Source: Palsa-504 sp003136255
Lineage (GTDB): Bacteria > Actinomycetota > Actinomycetes > Streptosporangiales > Streptosporangiaceae
DNA: 10,334 nt
Reading direction: 5' to 3'
NCBI GenBank assembly: GCA_003136255.1
Contig: PLDT01000270.1
Location: 1-10,334 of the forward strand
Position 1 is the stretch's first letter, and the number at the start of each line of letters is the position of its first letter. Under the pieces are notes generated by a model. It worked only from the letters and a program-made list of their open reading frames with translations, did not search any database and was not told where the DNA came from. Of this stretch, positions 7,584-10,334 are shown one piece after another. The position numbers and the translations under genes were made by a program.

Positions 7584-7602
7584 CAACGACACCTACTCTC
7601 AT

Positions 7603-7632
7603 GGCAGGACCTGCCGGGATGGCCGTATACGG
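7603..7632. promoter_or_regulatory. Two perfect palindromes in the VOC/ThDP-enzyme divergent region, operator candidates
   Basis: GGCAGG-A-CCTGCC (7603-7615, 6-bp arms around one base) and CCGTATACGG (7623-7632) lie 7 bp apart, 20-49 nt upstream of the VOC start. On the minus strand the TATACG inside the second could double as a VOC -10 element, which would place the first palindrome just after transcription start. No regulator gene is encoded in the window. The remainder of the divergent region, to 7769, holds only the -10-like element noted separately. Confidence 0.35.
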
Positions 7633-7756
7633 ATCTCATGGGCTCCCGCAGTCAGAACACTCCCGCGACCATACCGGGCCAGGCGGGCAGCGGCGAAGTG
7701 ATTTCCGGCCCCTCGGTGCTGGCTACCGTGTCCGGCGCCGGGGAAACGCACGCCAC

Positions 7757-7762
7757 TACCCT
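7757..7762 (+). promoter_or_regulatory. Candidate -10 element for a leaderless transcript of the ThDP enzyme gene
   Basis: TACCCT fits the actinobacterial -10 consensus TANNNT and ends 7 nt before the ATG at 7770, which would place transcription start at or next to the A of the start codon. No Shine-Dalgarno sequence lies at normal distance; the nearest purine run, GGGGAAA, is about 22 nt upstream. No convincing -35 is seen. Confidence 0.35.
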
Positions 7763-7769
7763 TGTCCAC

Positions 7770-9428
7770 ATGGCCGGAAAGTCGCGTTCTACCGCAGACC
7801 TGATCGTTGAGTGCCTGGAGAACGAGGGCGTCACCCACGTCTTTGGCATCCCTGGCGAGGAGAACATCCGGCTGATCGAGGCGCTGTCGGAGTCGTCGAT
7901 CCACTACGTGCTCACCAGACACGAGCAGGGTGCCTCCTTCATGGCCGAGGCCTATGGCCGGCTGACTGGAAAAGCCGGCGTCTGCTCGGCCACTCTCGGG
8001 CCCGGGGCGATCAACCTGCTGCTGGGTACGGCCGACGCCACGACCAACTCCACGCCGCTGATCGCGCTGTCGGCCCAGGTTGGGATGCAGCGCAGCTTCA
8101 AGGAATCGCACCAGGGCGTCGACCTCGTGGCGATGTTCGCCCCGGTGACCAAGTGGTCGGCGCTGATGGCTACCCCCGGCGCGGCGCCGGAGATGATCCG
8201 CAAGGCGTTCAAGCTCGCCCAGACCGAACGGCCCGGCGCTGTCTACCTGGCCGTCCCCGAGGACGTCGAGGAAGCGGACGTGCCGGAATCGCTTACCCCG
8301 CTGCGCGTGAACGTGCCCCGCGCGGACGAGCCGTCGCCGGAGCAGGTTGAGCGGGCGGCGGCGATCCTGCGCGAAGCCCGTAACCCGATCTTGCTGGCGG
8401 GCCACGGCGCCGCCCGGGCCGGCGCCAGCCAGGCGCTGATCGGCTTCGCCGAGGCCCTGAACGTCCCCGTGGCGACCACCTTCCACGGGAAGGGCGTGTT
8501 CCCCGACGATCACCCGCTGGCCCTCGGCACGGTCGGGTTCATGCGCCACGACTACGTCAACTTCGGCTTTGACCGAGCCGATGTGATCGTTGCGGTCGGT
8601 TATGAGCTGCAGGAGTTCGACCCGGTCCGCATCAACCCGAGCGGTACTACCAAGATCATCCACATCCACCGGTTCCCCGCCGAGGTCGATGCCCACTACG
8701 ACGTCGCCGTCGGCCTCAACTCCGACATCAGCCGCAGCCTCGACGCCCTCGCCGAAGCCGTCGGGCACAAGCTCCAGGCCGACGGCGGGGAACGGATCCG
8801 GGAACTCCTAGCAAGCGAGCTCGCCCGCGGCCGCGAAGACGACCGGTTTCCGCTGGCCCCGGCGCGCATTGTGGCCGACACCCGGGCCGCGCTCGGCCGC
8901 GAGGACATCGCCCTGGTGGACACCGGGGCACTGAAGATGTGGATGGCCCGCCTGTACCCGACCTACGCGCCCAACACCTGCCTGGTCTCCAACGGCCTGT
9001 CCACGATGGCGTGGACGGTACCCGGCGCCATCGGCGCCAAGATCGCCCGGCCGGACGCGAAGGTGCTGGTGGCGACCGGCGACGGCGCGTTCCTCATGAA
9101 CTCCCAGGAGATCGAGACCGCGCTGCGGCTGCGGCTGCCAATTGTCATCCTCATCTGGGTCGACGACGCCTACGGCCTGATCAGCTGGAAGATGGACCTG
9201 GAAATCGGGCACAACGTCGATACGCGGTTCAGCAACCCGGACTTCGTAGCCTACGCAGAGAGCTTCGGCGCCAAGGGCTACCACATCAATTCCGCCGGCG
9301 AGCTGCTGCCCACGCTCAAGACCGCGCTGGCCGACGACAGCGTCTCGGTGATCGCCTGCCCCGTCGACTACACCGCCAACACCGAACTCATCCGCAGCCT
9401 CGGCGACCTCGACGAGTCCCTGTCCTAG
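7770..9428 (+). CDS. Acetolactate-synthase-like ThDP enzyme; candidate 2-oxoglutarate decarboxylase
   Basis: 552-aa ThDP enzyme of the acetohydroxyacid synthase/2-oxoacid decarboxylase family. The PYR domain has GVTHVFGIPGEENIR (20-34), catalytic Glu52 in RHEQ, YGRLTGKAGV (62-71) and LGPGA (76-80), then ESHQGVDLVAMFAPVTKW (112-129). The PP domain has GDG (437-439) and WVDDAYGL (463-470), where Asp465 replaces the second Asn of the common NN motif, as in BudB/AlsS. The RFDDR FAD motif of biosynthetic synthases is absent, and no small subunit gene (ilvN) is adjacent. The ESHQ...DLVAMFAPVTKW and DDAYG..SWK segments resemble, from memory, the family that includes the Synechococcus 2-oxoglutarate decarboxylase, often annotated as acetolactate synthase. 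The closeness of a succinate-semialdehyde-type dehydrogenase fits that role; acetolactate formation from pyruvate remains possible. The ATG at 7770 fits the family N-terminus, and upstream codons add nothing recognisable. Confidence 0.85.
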   Translation: MAGKSRSTADLIVECLENEGVTHVFGIPGEENIRLIEALSESSIHYVLTRHEQGASFMAEAYGRLTGKAGVCSATLGPGAINLLLGTADATTNSTPLIALSAQVGMQRSFKESHQGVDLVAMFAPVTKWSALMATPGAAPEMIRKAFKLAQTERPGAVYLAVPEDVEEADVPESLTPLRVNVPRADEPSPEQVERAAAILREARNPILLAGHGAARAGASQALIGFAEALNVPVATTFHGKGVFPDDHPLALGTVGFMRHDYVNFGFDRADVIVAVGYELQEFDPVRINPSGTTKIIHIHRFPAEVDAHYDVAVGLNSDISRSLDALAEAVGHKLQADGGERIRELLASELARGREDDRFPLAPARIVADTRAALGREDIALVDTGALKMWMARLYPTYAPNTCLVSNGLSTMAWTVPGAIGAKIARPDAKVLVATGDGAFLMNSQEIETALRLRLPIVILIWVDDAYGLISWKMDLEIGHNVDTRFSNPDFVAYAESFGAKGYHINSAGELLPTLKTALADDSVSVIACPVDYTANTELIRSLGDLDESLS

Positions 9429-9494
9429 ACGAGCCGACCATGGGAGATCCGCATGCCGCCGCCGACTACCTGGCCGGCACGCTGGGCTGACGAT

Positions 9495-9515
9495 CGGCGG
9501 CTGCCGCGGCCGCCG
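9495..9515. terminator. GC-rich hairpin between convergent genes, possible terminator
   Basis: CGGCGGC (9495-9501) and GCCGCCG (9509-9515) form a 7-bp GC stem with a 7-nt loop, extendable by one T-G pair. It lies 67 bp after the ThDP enzyme stop and before the convergent lipoprotein-like gene. No U tract follows on either strand, as is common for actinobacterial hairpin terminators. The rest of 9429-9563 holds only short, proline- or arginine-rich readings that I do not accept as genes. Confidence 0.35.
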
Positions 9516-9563
9516 GGAGCACGCTGGCCAAGTGGGCGGAGATCAGAGAGACCGGCTTAGGGG

Positions 9564-10334
9564 TCAGAAGAGCAACGGCCCGGGCAGGCCCCCGCGGTCG
9601 CGCAAGCTCGCGCGAGCCAGAAGTCCCGAGCGAGCTTTGATGCCAGCGGGCGACCGGATGTCCGCGCCGACTGAGAGGCTGCCACCGGGAGGCGGCGGAA
9701 CCGTGGTGAGCACGTAAGTGTTCAGCGGGGGCGCGAGCATTATCGGCGCGTTGTAGTCGGAGAAGTACTCGGTGATTCCAAGCAGGGTAAGCCTGAGGAA
9801 CTCGGGTTTGGGGGTATCTGAGACATAAGCGCTCACCCCCTTGTTCCTGTTTATGATCCGCCACGCCAACCGGCCGGAAAGCTTGACGGTCCGGACCAGG
9901 GTCCAGCCGGTCACCGGGATCCCTGTGGGCGAGAGCGTGCTGCACGTGCCGCCACTGCTCGGGGGGTTTGATAGCCCGAACAGCTTGAGGAACGCAGCGG
10001 CGGTGACCCACTTGCCTTCCAGGTAAGCGAGTACATTGCCGGTATAGCCTAGCGCCGCCCAGAAAGCGTTGCTTGGCTGAACCCACTCCGACGTGCCAAT
10101 ATCCAGGATCTTCTTCGAAATGCCGTCGCCCGTATTGAGCGTGAGCAGGCATCCCTGCACGGTGGCCGTCGCCGAGACGGAAAGGGTAAGGCCGTCGACC
10201 GTGGACGAAGAGTAGATGCGGTACGACGACGCCGACTGCAGGTCGGCGTTGGCCCTCTCGGCAATCTGATCGCCAGTCACCTTGGCATGCGGCTTATGCG
10301 CCGGTGCGGCTACCGCAGGCGCGGCGGCGGCGAA
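9564..10334 (-). CDS. Exported/lipoprotein-like protein, N-terminus outside the window
   Basis: 256 residues are visible and the frame is open to the window edge, so the true start and any lipobox lie beyond 10334. The first visible residues are an Ala/Pro-rich stretch (FAAAAPAVAAPAHKP) like the region after an export signal. Then come ERANADLQSASSYRIYSSST, QGCLLTL, PSNAFWAALG, EGKWV, GGTCS and YFSDYNAPIMLAPP. This order (SS-x-R/H strand, GC segment, AFW segment, GKWV, late F.DYN.P...APP) recalls actinobacterial lipoproteins of the LppX/LprG-like fold, but the assignment rests on pattern memory and the function is unknown. Two cysteines could form a disulfide. After PPPPGG the last 40 or so residues turn basic and Ala/Leu/Gly-rich, unlike the usual end of the family. 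An internal GTG at 10280 could be called as a start but would delete the exported N-terminus. Confidence 0.65.
   Translation of the reverse strand, partial: FAAAAPAVAAPAHKPHAKVTGDQIAERANADLQSASSYRIYSSSTVDGLTLSVSATATVQGCLLTLNTGDGISKKILDIGTSEWVQPSNAFWAALGYTGNVLAYLEGKWVTAAAFLKLFGLSNPPSSGGTCSTLSPTGIPVTGWTLVRTVKLSGRLAWRIINRNKGVSAYVSDTPKPEFLRLTLLGITEYFSDYNAPIMLAPPLNTYVLTTVPPPPGGSLSVGADIRSPAGIKARSGLLARASLRDRGGLPGPLLF

Noticed and set aside
7597..7641. 8-bp direct repeat TCTCATGG at 7597-7604 and 7634-7641
   Set aside because: An 8-mer repeated within about 190 bp is not rare by chance, and no further bases match on either side.
7377..7769. N-terminal extension of the acetolactate-synthase-like frame upstream of 7770
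   Set aside because: The frame is open but overlaps the VOC gene antisense, and the added residues do not resemble the family; relatives start near MAGKSRSTADLIVECLE.
9440..9490. Short open frame MGDPHAAADYLAGTLG after the ThDP enzyme gene
   Set aside because: Sixteen codons, no ribosome binding site and no recognisable match; expected by chance in high-GC DNA.
9453..9560. Open frame of 35 codons (starting MPPPTTWPAR) with GGGAG upstream
   Set aside because: The composition is the Pro/Arg/Trp-rich type of out-of-frame high-GC DNA, and it spans the terminator-like hairpin.
1..10334. Defence system, CRISPR array, transposon, phage, tRNA/rRNA or TPP riboswitch
   Set aside because: No repeats with regular spacers, no transposase or phage proteins and no RNA-gene-like segments were found; the leaders of the three ThDP enzyme genes are too short or show no THI-box-like sequence.

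Overview
The window is high-GC DNA (roughly two thirds G+C) with GTG and TTG starts, tight operons and protein families typical of an actinomycete, probably a soil or environmental genus. The genus cannot be named from the sequence. Three 'NN' runs (160-161, 1525-1526, 6851-6852) each fall inside a conserved enzyme at a point where family-conserved residues are missing. They are best read as unresolved assembly gaps of nominal size, so the breaks they cause in two genes are probably artefacts.

Layout. (1) 71-2390 (+): a phosphoketolase of the D-xylulose-5-phosphate/D-fructose-6-phosphate type, split only by two gaps. (2) 2398-4131 (-): a PoxB-like ThDP enzyme (pyruvate oxidase/quinone-type pyruvate dehydrogenase), tail-to-tail with the phosphoketolase, 7 bp apart. 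(3) 4231-7055 (-): a compact probable operon read as aldehyde dehydrogenase (succinate-semialdehyde type, with an internal gap), then a PRPP-binding phosphoribosyltransferase (TTG start), then a HAD-IIA (NagD-like) phosphatase (GTG start in a GTGA overlap). (4) 7206-7583 (-): a small VOC/glyoxalase-like protein. (5) 7770-9428 (+): a FAD-motif-lacking, acetolactate-synthase-like ThDP enzyme divergent from the VOC gene. (6) 9564-10334 (-): the C-terminal part of an exported or lipoprotein-like protein that runs off the window.

Three thiamine-diphosphate enzymes within 9.4 kb, plus an aldehyde dehydrogenase, make this a central-carbon (pyruvate, 2-oxoacid, acetyl phosphate, acetate) accessory island. 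The phosphoketolase would make acetyl phosphate from sugar phosphates, and the PoxB-like enzyme would make acetate from pyruvate. The acetolactate-synthase-like protein resembles, from memory of the family, the cyanobacterial enzyme shown to be 2-oxoglutarate decarboxylase. That enzyme works with a succinate-semialdehyde dehydrogenase to bypass 2-oxoglutarate dehydrogenase, and a dehydrogenase of that kind lies next door here. This possible TCA-cycle bypass is the most interesting hypothesis in the window, but it is inference.

Regulatory candidates are a promoter-like pair flanking a 14-bp palindrome upstream of the aldehyde dehydrogenase, two perfect palindromes between the VOC and acetolactate-synthase-like genes, and a possible leaderless start for the latter. 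No RNA genes, insertion sequences, CRISPR arrays, phage genes or origins were seen.
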